Below are positions 18,038 through 27,883 of a stretch of 64,000 bases of DNA, one piece after another. Each line of letters begins with the position of its first letter. Positions within the stretch are counted from its first letter, which is position 1. Source of the stretch: Symsagittifera roscoffensis (lineage: Eukaryota; Xenacoelomorpha; Acoela; Convolutidae); contig NC_087068.1 in NCBI RefSeq assembly GCF_963678635.1, positions 28,336,318 to 28,400,317 on the forward strand. The letters run 5' to 3'. Below the pieces are notes generated by a model, which ran no database searches, was not told the DNA's origin, and saw nothing but the letters and a program-made list of their open reading frames with translations. The position numbers were made by a program, and so were the translations under genes.

Positions 18038-19225
18038 TTTGAATGTTTGATAGTCTTTTTCCTAGACTGTCACTTCCGTTACTTGCTCCAAAGGAAATTG
18101 GAAAAACATTTCTAACCTCAAGCTTTCTCCACTAAGTTCTGGATAATGCAAGTATTCAGCTGCATCCTGTATTGAAATCAAGTCGAAAAGTAGAATATAG
18201 TGATTTTGAAAATCTTCCATTGGAAGAGCTGGAAAATCTTCGTTAATTTGCGTTGCTTTCATTGTTGTAACATAGGAACGACACGGAGAAGTTGTATCTA
18301 TTGAAATAATTAATTTTCCGCCCCGAATAATTCTAAGCTCTCTCAAATGAAATTATTGATAATTGAAATGATTTTCATGAAAAGATCCCGCAACAGCCAA
18401 ATTTGTGATCATTACAACAGCTATCCTTCCATGTAATTGTAATGAGCAGGTTCCCTTTCCAGATTCCATTGCAAATATTGATGATTAGATTCAGCTACTA
18501 AAACTCTTCTTGTAAACAGTGAACAATACAAAAAATTTCAGACTAACATTTGGATTATCAGACAGTATGTAAAAATTAGGTCTAGCTCGAATTAGTTTAA
18601 ATCGAATTTTGGTTTTTAGCAGTAATAATTTTTCACAATTAAACAAGTCAATGGCTAGCCTGCCATAAGGTGAAAAAGTAATCCCTGATCCTAAAGAGCT
18701 TGCTCTATCAGTGAACGGATACATATCAAATGCTTCCGGATATTCGTGAAACCTTTACCCGTGACAAGCAAGTATTCCTTTATTACTCACTGCCGACGAG
18801 TTGAATTCGTTCGATATTTGTGCTTTTTGAGGATATAATCCATTGGGGTTGTAAACCAAGGTATTATTAAACTAAATTTCACAATTGGAGAATAGAGAAT
18901 ATAGTAGATTGTTTACATAAGTTAAGTAAGTTCATGGTTCCTCATCTGAATCTTCCTCCGATTTTGCTTTTTCTTTTTTAAAAGCTTCAAACAATCGTCC
19001 TTTAATAATTGAATCTTTAAACTGAGGATGGTATCACGCATATCCAAAAAAAGATTACGATCCGTCTCAAATTCAAACTCAATACTGCTTTCATCTAGAG
19101 AAGTACTGGGAAATACTTCTTAAATGTTTGATGAAATTATTGTTTCCAAAACCGGGACTCTATCAAAACTCTCCAAAGAAGAATTTGTAAAAGCTTCGTA
19201 CCGAAAATAACTTCTTTGATTTACA
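18004..19225 (-). pseudogene. Polinton major capsid protein
   Basis: This is the same gene as at 14,253-15,590, more decayed. Recognisable parts are the N-terminal block (19,030-19,200), the central block (18,720-18,930 and 18,491-18,724, with MYPFTDRASSLGSGITF) and the C-terminal block 18,346-18,062 (IISIDTTSPCRSY, EMFFQFPLEQVTEV). Relative to the fragment copy about 75 bp is missing near 18,420. Several frame changes and stops occur. Known family role: double-jelly-roll capsid. The product could not be made from this copy. Confidence 0.65.
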
Positions 19226-19226
19226 C

Positions 19227-19529
19227 TCACTTTATCTTGTCAAAAATGTCTCTGCGAGAGCGACTGATTTTTGAACTATTTTTTCGAGAAATGGCTCTTC
19301 TTCTTTTACGCTTGGATTTCTTTTTTCCACCTCCCAACTGTTTTCGAACTGTTTTTGTTCCAACATTATTTGCAAATGTTTTGAGTTTTTTGCGTCCACT
19401 GACAACTTCTCCAATCTCTGGAGCAGCAACTTCATATAAATATGCTCCGATTTTTTTTGCAGCTGGGACCTCTTGCTGTCTTGCATGTCTACGAAAAATA
19501 GGACAATAAGCTGAACTTTGAGCAACCAT
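19227..19529 (-). CDS. Polinton small basic protein
   Basis: A 100-residue ORF differing from 15,580-15,882 at only a few positions. It has an N-terminal FRRHARQQ, a central AAPEIGEVVSGRKKLKTF and a Lys/Arg-rich tail. It lies between the minor-capsid-like and major capsid genes in the same orientation, where Polintons usually keep a small structural gene. Function is inferred from place and charge only. It is open in both Polinton copies. Confidence 0.5.
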   Translation of the reverse strand: MVAQSSAYCPIFRRHARQQEVPAAKKIGAYLYEVAAPEIGEVVSGRKKLKTFANNVGTKTVRKQLGGGKKKSKRKRRRAISRKNSSKISRSRRDIFDKIK

Positions 19530-20399
19530 TTCGTATGAAGTAAAAATTCAAATTGATTATCTGAAATCTTGCGAAACAAGAGAACAACTCGTGTAATTCC
19601 TACGGACTCAAAAGGAATTTTTTCACCCGTGGTATCCCTCAGTTCTATTTTTAAGCTGTGGCAAGATTTTTTTAATAATTTTTTAATTTGTAGATTTGTG
19701 AAGGATTGATAATTCATGTACTGTCTTGTAGGTATTATGTCTCCATTTTTTATTTGAGAAATGAAAGGAATACAGCGCAGTAAAGAAGTTTTTGTATCGC
19801 CTACTATATTATATTCTATAATATCACTGCAAATCATTAGGGAATGTTTTCTTATAATGTCGTAAGAATATTGAGGATAATGTTGTCCTTTTCTTTTCAT
19901 TATAACACCTGTCTGATTTGGTTCTAAATCACAACCAAAAATGTGACTCAAATCAGCACTTTGAATTATAAACACTGATTGATCCTCAGGTAAATGAATG
20001 GCAACTTTTTGTGTAATCTTATCTACTGATACATAAATTCCATTTTATTCATAATTTTGTGCTCCTATACGTTTTCGAATTTTTTCATTCATGGCTACAA
20101 CTATATCAACAATACTTGGATACAATCCAGGTTCAATATGTATCGGTTGAATCTTTCTTTTTTCCTCTGGACTTTCTCGTCCGTATATGAAAGTAAACTT
20201 CCCCCTCTCTAACGTTTTGGTACAATGAAGTGTACGATATTTCTGAAATAGCTACCTCCCATTCTCCTTTTAGATGTATTTGTTCCGGTAGAAAATTTGT
20301 AAAAGAACTAAGACTATGATTCGGATAACAATTAAAAGAAGCTTTAGAAACCAGCTCAATAGTACAAAAATCCACGAAAACTGATCGATAGAATTTCAT
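19530..20399 (-). pseudogene. Polinton minor-capsid-like (penton-type) protein
   Basis: The N-terminal part (20,399-20,133) reads MKFYRSVFVDF, then NHSLSSFTNFLPEQIHL and GEWEVAISEISY, the conserved start of the Polinton minor capsid family. A frameshift near 20,190 and stops around 20,045 separate it from the C-terminal half (19,975-19,540) with LSHIFGCDLEPNQTGV, LLRCIPFI and SVGITRVVLLFRKISDNQF. Beyond that the ORF runs on out of frame across the small basic gene. Known family role: vertex or minor capsid protein. Confidence in the family is moderate and rests on the GEWEV block and gene order. Confidence 0.6.
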
Positions 20400-20417
20400 A
20401 TTAAAAAATGACGTAGT

Positions 20418-21240
20418 TTAATCTGAAAATTTTCTCAGCTCTTTTTCATAAAATTTTCCCAGAACTTCTTCTTTTTCGAGATCTTTAATGATGTATGTAG
20501 GAAATTTTTTTGTAGATATTGCCGAAATTTTAAAAATTTCATCTGTAAACTGTGGCTGATATCCGTTTCGGAGCGGAATATCAGTTTTCGAAATTCTAAC
20601 TCTATCACCAATTTTGAATTTTGGTTTAGTATATTTCTTGAACGATTTGTTATAAAATATTGATAAAAAATCACTGTTTTTCACATCTCTGGGAGATTTT
20701 CCATTTGATCGATTTTTTCGACAGTTCAATACAGAAACAAATTGTTGCAATTTGGGGACAAAATTTTCACTATGATCTTCAATGTAACGATATATTATAT
20801 GTTTTAAAGACTGAATTGCTCTCTCTGCAAACGCAGCTTTTGTTTCACTTATTGTTGAGTAAACTTCAATGTCTTTCTCCTTGCATATTCTCCCTTGCAT
20901 ATTTCTCCCCCATATTCTGTTCCTATATCAACCCAAAGATGTCTTGGTTGATGTCTTGGTTTGTTAAAACCCTGTTCAATGTCTTAGTTTGTTAAAACCT
21001 TTCTACTTTCTTTTTTGATGAACCACTCGCTTTACTCAATTTTGAAAGAACCGTACGCAACTGCGTTCTGCCCCTAGAACACAGTCTGTTTAGTCTTATC
21101 TTTTCAGATTTTGAAAGCGATCCAAGTTCCTCTATCTTTTGCTTTGGCATTCTTGTTAATAACAAGTTTAGGAGTAAGTTGACTTGCTTCCAAAAAAGTA
21201 AAGTTTGGAAAATTGGTATTTTTTTTGCTTTAGTGCACAC
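20418..21240 (-). pseudogene. Polinton integrase (retroviral-type), core deleted
   Basis: The C-terminal part (20,900-20,418) contains SETKAAFAERAIQSLKH, with the catalytic glutamate in the AER context, then CRKNRSNGKSPRDV and an SH3/chromo-like tail (FKIGDRVRISKTD). Just upstream, in another frame, HLWVDIGTEYGGE (about 20,900-20,945) supplies the second acidic residue. The N-terminal part (21,240-20,992) has EKIRLNRLCSRG and KLSKASGSSKKKVE. The segment with the first aspartate is missing: at about 20,940-21,000 an AACAAACCAAGACAT-like repeat marks the deletion. Known role: joining Polinton ends to target DNA. This copy is inactive. Confidence 0.75.
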
Positions 21241-21249
21241 ACAAAGTCT

Positions 21250-21508
21250 ACAAAGATTCTTTTGTATCTCGATTATCTAATATAATATTGTCTGACTGGC
21301 TGAGTTTAATTCTATGAGAACTCAAAATTAAATCAATAATGTGCTTATTGCTGCTCGTTTTCAACCTCGCACTTACAGCACTGTAAACAGAATCAAAAAT
21401 TTTTGGTACAATCTCCTCTTTTTCTTGCTTTTAATCCAATTTTCGTTCTCTTGGAAGTGTACTTTGTGATTGATAAACTGAGTACGGAATTAAAACAAAC
21501 TGTTCCAT
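21250..21508 (-). pseudogene. Small conserved Polinton ORF upstream of integrase
   Basis: The ATG at 21,508 opens MEQFVLIPYSVYQSQSTLP. One in-frame TAA follows after RKLD, and the same frame continues EEIVPKIFDSVYSAVSARL to LDNRDTKESL. It lies between the ATPase and integrase in the same direction. The protein-like composition on both sides of the single stop argues for a real gene that recently lost its frame. The family is not known to me. Confidence 0.5.
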
Positions 21509-21569
21509 ACTATGTCAATCGCTTACTGACAAAAGGGGTGATGATAGATATCAATTGTAACCCTTTAGT

Positions 21570-22226
21570 TAACTTAAAATAATTCTTCTTTTGTGTAGAG
21601 GAGGTTTTTTTGTGTAGTTGTGAAATTTCATTTCGATATTTTACTACGTCTTCTTTCAGACGATCTCGAAGCTCTCCTCTTAATAGGTTTACTAAACACT
21701 CGCTCAAAAACTGAATGAATTCTTTCGGGCAATTGAGAATGAATTGTTTTCGAAGCCTTAGGGAAAATTTTTGAAATATTTGGAGAATAGAGACGTATTG
21801 TGAACTCATCGTCCAAAAATTTTGTCTCTATTACATTTGGTAAGTAAAATTTTGTTGGAACTGAGCCACTACTAGAGCAATACCTAAGTGAATCAATTGT
21901 TTTTGGGGTTAAATCAATAAGTAAATGACCATAAGCAACCCAGCAGTGGCAATTTTTACAAATTTTTTGGAGTTTGAAATTTCTTCACAAGAATCATCAA
22001 ATATAAGCAAATACTTAGTTCCGTTATTGGGAAGTTTTTCAATCAAGACAAAATCTACTCCTTGCATAAATTTAAGGTTTTTTCTTTGCATTTGACTATA
22101 AAGAGGTTGATGATGTTGATAAAAATAAAAAATTTTGACGAATGCTGGTTTAAAAGTACCAATTTTCAACCAATCAAAAATAGGATGAAATTTTCCAGAT
22201 CCACTTGGTCCAACTAGGGAAATAAA
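21570..22226 (-). pseudogene. Polinton genome-packaging ATPase (FtsK/HerA-type)
   Basis: The Walker A motif GPSGSGK is encoded at 22,211-22,191 on the minus strand, in frame with the ORF 22,169-21,909. That ORF carries a Walker B-like YLLIFDDSCEE. The frame then jumps from KIATAG directly to LLMVIYLLI and the DLTPKT region. This indicates an internal deletion of the arginine-finger/sensor part. The C-terminal part (21,816-21,628) is RLYSPNISKIFPKASK and a basic tail. No start codon is visible after the TAA at about 22,228. Known role: pumping DNA into capsids. This copy is inactive. Confidence 0.75.
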
Positions 22227-22251
22227 AACTAGTTAATTGGTAAATATTTTT

Positions 22252-22437
22252 TTATTCATAGCTTTGGAGAAGGTAGAATATAACCGACTGTACTTGATAA
22301 AATAGCTCCCAATCTGTTGTTTCTTCACATATTGTGGATAACATAATTCGAACGATTGCACATACTAGCATCAAAACTATAACAAAAAATTGGCACAAAA
22401 ACACTAAAAGAGATCTACTACATGTGCGTGCAAACAA
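22252..22437 (-). CDS. Small hydrophobic ORF of the Polinton
   Basis: About 61 residues with one strong hydrophobic segment (LLVFLCQFFVIVLMLVCAIV) and a polar C-terminus (EETTDWELFYQVQ). The frame starts at TTG after a TGA, so the N-terminus may be altered. It sits immediately upstream of the ATPase in the same direction. Possible small virion membrane protein, by position only. Confidence 0.35.
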   Translation of the reverse strand: MFARTCSRSLLVFLCQFFVIVLMLVCAIVRIMLSTICEETTDWELFYQVQSVIFYLLQSYE

Positions 22438-22596
22438 TTTCCATGATTTTCATTCATGATTTTCTTCGTCAAAAACAAAATTTCGTAATTTTACGGGCTT
22501 GTCACATTGATCGACCATCTTAACTCTAAAAAGAAAAAGTTGACAATGAAATTTTATTAAAGTATGAAAATGGTAGTACATTAAGATTAATTTAAA

Positions 22597-23533
22597 TTAC
22601 AATTTGTTAAAAAAACATCGAGAACATGTTCCATATGCAAATGCTTTTCTTTCAGCACAGTGAAGAACTTTTGCATGACGGAATGGGTAGTTGCTACACC
22701 TCCAATCATATTCTTCATCTTTGAATATCAAAAACTGAACTTTAGGGCAAGCGTAGTCATCCAGATTAATAATCTTTTTTTCCAAAAACTCAGACAGAAT
22801 CTTACATTTTTCATAACCTTTTGCAAACAAATTCCGTTTCTGAGGCTTCTAGAATTTTCCATATTTTTTCAAGTTAGTATATTGTTTGTAACCACTGCTC
22901 CAATTGATTCCATGAAGATGGTTTGTACACCAAAAAGATTGGGATGTTGGTTTGAATTTTTTGGGAGGAAGAATGGAATATCCTACAGTGTGTCCATCCT
23001 TATAAACTCCTAACTCTTTCACTGTATTATTTTTAATACAATAAATATCCAAAACAACCAGACTCATTCTGTTAACTGTTTTCCCTGGAGCTTTTTGGTT
23101 AAAAAGATCAGCAATCGAACAATGCATATACTGTTGCAGCAAATTTTTTAACATAAAAACAGAAAAATAATCCAGTCCTGTGACCAAGAAAGCATGAACT
23201 GGGGAGACTAGGTGCAACATAACAATTCCCATGTCCTTTTTTCGTAGTAGATTTCACAGATCCAGCAGAGTTATGTAGAATTGCATGTAGTCTAAAAATA
23301 TTGGAGTTTGCAAAAAAGTAATCCATACAGGAATTTCCTTATCCAATTAGTCCTCCAAAAGGAAATTTTTGGTCCATTTCTTTAAAATTTATGTCCGAGT
23401 CCAAATTAATACAGGTACAAAGAAATAAATTTTTTCTTTTTGTATTTGATGAGAAATTTTGCTTAGTATTCTCCAAAATTCTTAGAATTTCATTCAATTT
23501 CTGTACGTTCATTTTCAACAGTGCATTCTTCAA
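22597..23533 (-). pseudogene. Unidentified Polinton gene, frameshifted
   Basis: Four open segments follow in N-to-C order on the minus strand: 23,533-23,339 (KLNEILRILENTKQNF), 23,326-23,108 (MDYFFANSNIFRLHAIL), 23,232-22,849 (LVVLDIYCIKNNTVKELGVY, FWCTNHLHGINWSSGY) and 22,830-22,597 (DDYACPKVQFLIF to a Cys-rich end YGTCSRCFF). Overlaps and abutting frames suggest one gene of roughly 300 residues with several indels. No motif ties it to a known enzyme. The aromatic W-C-T-N-H-L-H-G block would be the best probe for homologues. It lies among the structural/packaging genes. Confidence 0.5.
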
Positions 23534-23704
23534 AAATGTTGCAAAATTTTTTGAAAGTCTCTACATAATCTAGTAAGGAAGGAAGCATATCGAGTAATTT
23601 ATCATATTCTTCTCTTTGTAGTTAAAAAGATTGATTATTTTTCCGTTGATTTCCATTTCTACGATATTCTACAAGTTCTAATTTTTTGGTATCTGATCTG
23701 TATC

Positions 23705-24034
23705 CTATGATCCTATGTGAATTATCCTTCTACCATTATGCAGAATCCACTCAAAATGAGATATTTGCCAGTCTACGTCCAAATTTTGCAAGTTTGGTAA
23801 ATTTTGGTATTCTATAACTGTTAGTGAATTTTTTTGGGACTTTTCTTCGAGAAAAATATGAAAAAGTCCCAATTTATTGTGAATTTTTAAGATTAAATTT
23901 CTTGAAAAACCAATATTCCAACTCATACTGTTCAACATCAATACCAAATAAAAAAAGATTTTGAGGACAAATAGATAAATTACAAGACAAAAACATAAAC
24001 AACAAAATTTATTGTATATTACAGTTCTCAACAA
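23705..24034 (-). CDS. Unidentified Polinton ORF
   Basis: A 109-residue frame. The first 30 residues are hydrophobic and may be non-coding leader. From the internal methionine onward (MSWNIGFSRNLILKIHNKLG) the composition is protein-like to the end (HFEWILHNGRRIIHIGS). It overlaps the preceding ORF by 26 bp. No known domain. It could be a small structural protein or the remains of one. Confidence 0.35.
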   Translation of the reverse strand: MLRTVIYNKFCCLCFCLVIYLFVLKIFFYLVLMLNSMSWNIGFSRNLILKIHNKLGLFHIFLEEKSQKNSLTVIEYQNLPNLQNLDVDWQISHFEWILHNGRRIIHIGS

Positions 24035-24548
24035 ACATAAATTCTCCCAAAATTTGGGACAGTTCTTTGAATTCCTTCAAAGTATAGTTGACATAGGCAA
24101 TTTGTTTCATTGCTTCATTCTCTCTTGTGGTGAACAGGCTAATCTGAATGTAGGGAGGTTTGTTAACATTGTTTTTCTTGATCATGACACAAACTTGTCT
24201 TCTATTGTAGGTTGCTATGTCATACGGTTTGTTGCAGTTGGCAAGCTCCGGGTCCATAGTTGACTCCTTGTCAGAAGTGAGTTCCAATATAGGAACGAGT
24301 CCAAGGTTTTCAGCATCGTGAATAGCAGTATTTCTAATTGCTGAGATTGCTTCTCCTTCTTTTTCACCAAGATAGACTTGCTGTCTTTTTTCGAGTTGTC
24401 CCAACTCATTTTTCTTGAATAATTGAAAGCAGAGTTCAAAATAAATTTTCCCCTTGTAGGATTTTTGGGACCAAGCAAATCTCCCAATTCTTGTTTGATT
24501 TTTTGAGAATTCAATATAGTTGGGACTAGTATCTTTTCTTGAGTACAT
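24009..24548 (-). CDS. Unidentified intact Polinton ORF, 179 residues
   Basis: The ORF is uninterrupted from ATG at 24,548 to the stop at 24,009-24,011. Highlights are NQTRIGRFAWSQKSYKGKIY, QVYLGEKEGEAISAIRNTAI, DIATYNRRQVCVMIKKNN and FKELSQILGEFMFVENC. The alternating hydrophobic pattern suggests a compact beta-rich or alpha/beta fold without a membrane segment or signal peptide. It is one of the few complete ORFs in this Polinton. The family is not recognised. A fold-level search is the obvious next step, since single-stranded-DNA-binding folds can have this size and pattern. That last remark is only a guess. Confidence 0.5.
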   Translation of the reverse strand: MYSRKDTSPNYIEFSKNQTRIGRFAWSQKSYKGKIYFELCFQLFKKNELGQLEKRQQVYLGEKEGEAISAIRNTAIHDAENLGLVPILELTSDKESTMDPELANCNKPYDIATYNRRQVCVMIKKNNVNKPPYIQISLFTTRENEAMKQIAYVNYTLKEFKELSQILGEFMFVENCNIQ

Positions 24549-24839
24549 TTTTCAATAGGAGAACAAACTGACCAGATGAAGAGAAATGAGAGAAATGGTT
24601 TTCGGATTACCAGAAACTAGATTCCACACAAAATATTGGTTGAGCTTTTCTAGAAAGAGTTCGTAAAGTACAAAACTCGAAATATGGAAATGATTTGTTA
24701 AAAATAATTGACTGTTTTATTGATAGATATGGATTTGTAAATAGTGATCATGTCAGTTTTTCAATTAAAATTTTTTGATAATCGATCTAGTTTCTCTCAT
24801 ATGATTACGAAATTACCAAAAATTTCAAGGAAAAAAACT

Positions 24840-25760
24840 CACCAATGTCAAAATTTTTTTTTCAAACATGCAAGAAAAATGTAATATTTCTTTTGATTTT
24901 CAAGAAGTTGCAAAAAACGTTTCAATTTTTTTAATAAATTGTAAAACGTGTTTCAAAGTTTCTGACAAAATGCAAAAAGTGTATCAATTTTTTTGAACAA
25001 ATTGCGAAAAAAGTTTCAATTTTTTTGACAAGACGCGAAAAGTTTTTCACTTTTTTTAAGAAGATGCGAAAAATGTTTCATTTTTTTCCTACAAATGCAA
25101 AAAATGTATCAATTTTTGAAAATTGTTTCATTTGTTTCAAGAAGTTGCAAAAAACGTTTAAATTTTTTTAACAAATTGTAAAACGTGTTTCAAAGTTTTT
25201 GAAAAAATGCAAAAAGTGTATCAATTTTTTTGAACAAATTGCGAAAAAAGTTTCAATTTTTTTGACAAGACGCGAAAAGTGTTTCACTTTTTTTAACAAG
25301 ATGCGAAAAGTGTTTCATTTTTCCCTACAAATGCGAAAATTGTATCAATTTTTTGAAAAGACGCAAAAAGTGTTTCACTTTTTTCCTAAAAATGCGGAAA
25401 GTGTTTCATTTTTTTCCTACAAATGCGAAAAGCGTTTCACTTTTTTCGACAAAATGCGAAAAGTGTTTTACTTTTTTCGACAAAATGCGAAAAGTGCTTT
25501 ACTTTTTTCGATAAAATGTGAAAAGTATTTCAAATTTTTTTGACAGGATGCGAAAGTGTTTTTTTTTTAAACAAGATGCGAAACACGTTTTACTTTTTTC
25601 GATAAAATGCGAAAAGTGTTTCAATTTTTTCTACAAATTGCTAAAAAGGTGTGAGTTTTTTGACAAGATGCAAAAACCATTAGGTAACTTTTTGCTTGTG
25701 TACAATTTTTCTAGCGTTTTTCCGAATATGTGTGCAAAAATTTTTCGATTTTTTTAACAT
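24840..25760 (+). repeat. Minisatellite inside the Polinton, about 30-bp period
   Basis: Imperfect tandem units of the type GCGAAAAGTGTTTCACTTTT followed by a spacer such as TCGACAAAAT. There are two dozen or more copies. A higher-order duplication is visible: about 24,900-25,075 recurs at about 25,140-25,320. Reading frames across it are repetitive Phe/Lys-rich and are not considered genes. Confidence 0.8.
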
Positions 25761-25931
25761 GTGTGCGAGTTCGGAGCACTTAATTAAATTCTAATTGTTT
25801 TTCAATGATTCACCTTGAACCTCTCGTCTATTCTCATAATTAAAATGAAATTGAGGAAATGAATTAGTTACAGAAAACTAAGTCAATACCAAACAACAAT
25901 TGTTTACAAAAAACATTTAATCAAAGAGCTG

Positions 25932-26410
25932 TCAAGCAGCAGAAGAGTTCTGGAGGTTCTCTATAGAACGCAGAGCTGGACGAGGTTCCATTGCTGGTGG
26001 TTGTTGTGGAGGAGTGTTTTGAGGTGTCATTGTTTCTGAGAAACCTTCATCTTCATATATTGTTATGGGGTTTTCGGCTGATCCTGCTTCCTCCCACGGA
26101 AAGAGGAAGTCGTCGACTGGTTGAGCTACAAATCTTGAGTCAGGAATCTCGGGGTAGTTCATTCCCACGTGATCAGAAACTTCCTCCATCATTTGCATTT
26201 CTTCATGTTGGCTCTCTGTCATGGGTACTTGTGTCATATGATGCTCGTTGAACTCCCTTCGCATCACTTCCACCATGTCCAGGCTTAGATTGGGATGTCT
26301 ATTCGTGCCGGAAAAACCTCAGAGACTGTTTCTCGCACTTGAATTTGTACTAGATCAGGCGAAAAGTCTACAGAGTACATGAGATTGCTGTTTTGCACTG
26401 AGAAGATCAT
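25932..26410 (-). pseudogene. Acidic, Met/Pro-rich Polinton protein, one frameshift
   Basis: The ATG at 26,410 begins MIFSVQNSNLMYSVDF and runs 41 codons to IDIPI then a stop. The adjacent frame continues with RHPNLSLDMVEVMRREFNEH and runs to 25,932. A single indel near 26,300 would join the two into about 155 residues. The C-terminal part is acidic and Gln/Met/Pro-rich (EEMQMMEEVSDHVGMNYPE, PWEEAGSAENPITIYEDEGF). That is typical of disordered activation or interaction regions. No family is recognised. The five-CCAAT array lies about 190 bp upstream of its ATG and may be its promoter. Confidence 0.5.
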
Positions 26411-26449
26411 TTTGAGCAAAAAAACTGAGTTAAAGAGTAAAAACTAGAA

Positions 26450-26544
26450 AGAGCTGAGAGAGGGGGTAGCTGACGGAAGTTAAGTTGAAATTAGGGTACT
26501 TAGAGCTGAGAGAAGAGGTAGTTGACGGTAGTTAAATTGAAAAC
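26450..26544. repeat. Two tandem copies of a roughly 45-52-bp unit
   Basis: AGAGCTGAGAGA...GTAG(C/T)TGACGG(A/T)AGTTAA(G/A)TTGAAA occurs at 26,450 and again at 26,502. It lies between the CCAAT array and the acidic ORF and may be part of the promoter or 5' leader. Confidence 0.6.
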
Positions 26545-26598
26545 AAAAAAAATTTTAGTTAAGAGAGAAGGGTACCTTCAAATCGAATGTGTAGGTTT

Positions 26599-26780
26599 GA
26601 CCAATCAGACTCGATTCTCCTTATTTGGATTGTAGTCGTGTCCAATCAGATTTCAGCTTCCTTTTATGGCGTTTTTTGATAAAAACTGTGTCCAATCGGA
26701 AACAAAGTTCCCTTTTAGGCATTGTCGTTTCCAATCACAAAAATATTCATTTTTGTTCTAGTTGTCGTCTCCAATCAGGA
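26599..26780. promoter_or_regulatory. Array of five CCAATC boxes
   Basis: CCAATC occurs at 26,601, 26,642, 26,692, 26,731 and 26,771, with spacings of 41, 50, 39 and 40 bp. Four of the five are preceded by a GT-rich half motif such as GTCGTNT. CCAAT boxes are classical NF-Y sites. It could drive the minus-strand acidic gene. Confidence 0.45.
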
Positions 26781-27022
26781 GACACTTTTAAGGACTTAAA
26801 TCTTCCAAAAAAGTAAAAACATACACAAAAAAAATTGCAGAAATAAATGACCAAAAATTGTTTGCAGTAAAAATAAGAAATATTGCTGATATAAGTAACA
26901 AAAGAAAGAAAATTAATAAAAATAACATCTCTGCAAATTTTTTCATCAAGTTAATTGAATTTTTTTTATATTATCAATGAGAAATTGCTGACTTTTCAGT
27001 AGATAGTCAAGTGCTTTAATTT

Positions 27023-27350
27023 TTATGTAAATTTGGGAGGATAACTCAGAGTTGACGACTTTTCAAAGCAAACCTCGGAATATCTGATTCCAAACCGAAT
27101 CAAGCAGGATTTTGAACTTTGAAAATCCTGAAAGAAATGAAGGAATAAAAAATTTTGCTGGAGAGGTTTTACAAAATTGGGTTTTAGATAGGGGTTAAAA
27201 AAAGTTTTTGATATTTTATGGTACGAGTTTTTGATTAATTTCAAATTCTCGAGAATAAACAAAATTTCTTTCCTTGTGAGATGTAATTCAGCCGTAAGTT
27301 TAAAACTTTGATACGCAATTTGTGGATCAAAAGTAAACTCTTTGATTGAG
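27023..27350 (-). CDS. Unidentified minus-strand ORF of the Polinton
   Basis: The frame is open from a TGA near 27,355. It reads ETYSIKEFTFDPQIAYQSF, LHLTRKEILFILENLKLIKN and on to SYPPKFT. Composition is protein-like. No ATG was found before residue 40, so the start is uncertain. It lies between the CCAAT array and the polymerase gene, together with 27,451-27,681. The two may be pieces of one decayed gene. Confidence 0.3.
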
Positions 27351-27450
27351 TAAGTTTCTCAGAAGAGACTTTTAATTTGTTGGATAACTCTATTTTGCAC
27401 AATAAAAACGTCAACAAAAATGAAAAAAGTAAGAGTCAACATTTATTTTA

Positions 27451-27681
27451 TCAATAAGAAAACCAATTGGAATTTTTTCTTTTTTCTTGGAAAATAACTC
27501 GAGGAAATTCAAATGTTTTTTGATAGACAGTTTTAGAATTAAGGTTTTCCAAAAATAATAAACAATTCACTTTTAGAAAATGCTGGATTCTGATTGGTTG
27601 ACTTCCATCAAACAGTGATAAAAAAAGAAAACTCAACTCGGATTGAATGATTTTCTCTGAGTAAAAATTAATAAAACTCAT
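27451..27681 (-). CDS. Unidentified minus-strand ORF next to the polymerase
   Basis: A 76-residue ORF starting at an ATG (MSFINFYSEKIIQSE) and divergent to the polymerase gene, whose first ATG is about 200 bp away. It contains GSQPIRIQHFLKVNCLLFLENL. No domain is known. The shared intergenic space would be a natural bidirectional promoter. Confidence 0.3.
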   Translation of the reverse strand: MSFINFYSEKIIQSELSFLFLSLFDGSQPIRIQHFLKVNCLLFLENLNSKTVYQKTFEFPRVIFQEKRKNSNWFSY

Positions 27682-27883
27682 TTCATTCTGGTTTTCTTAA
27701 CGTTAAAAGCAATCGCTCTATACTTTGTATAACTACTTGAAAGTAGTTTCAATAATTTTGAACTAATCAAAGTAAGTATAAATAATCGATTTTTTTTGGG
27801 ACTTTTTAAATCTCCCAATTTTGTAGGTACCATGTACTTTCATTTAATTTTAGTACAAGCTAAATATCCCACTTTTTTTTCAG

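Noticed and set aside
19232-19975. Single 247-residue protein
   Set aside because: Only its first two-thirds matches the minor-capsid-like family. The rest is an out-of-frame reading of the small basic gene.
24840-25760. Phe/Lys-rich ORFs of 79-114 residues
   Set aside because: They are direct translations of the 30-bp minisatellite and have no independent support.
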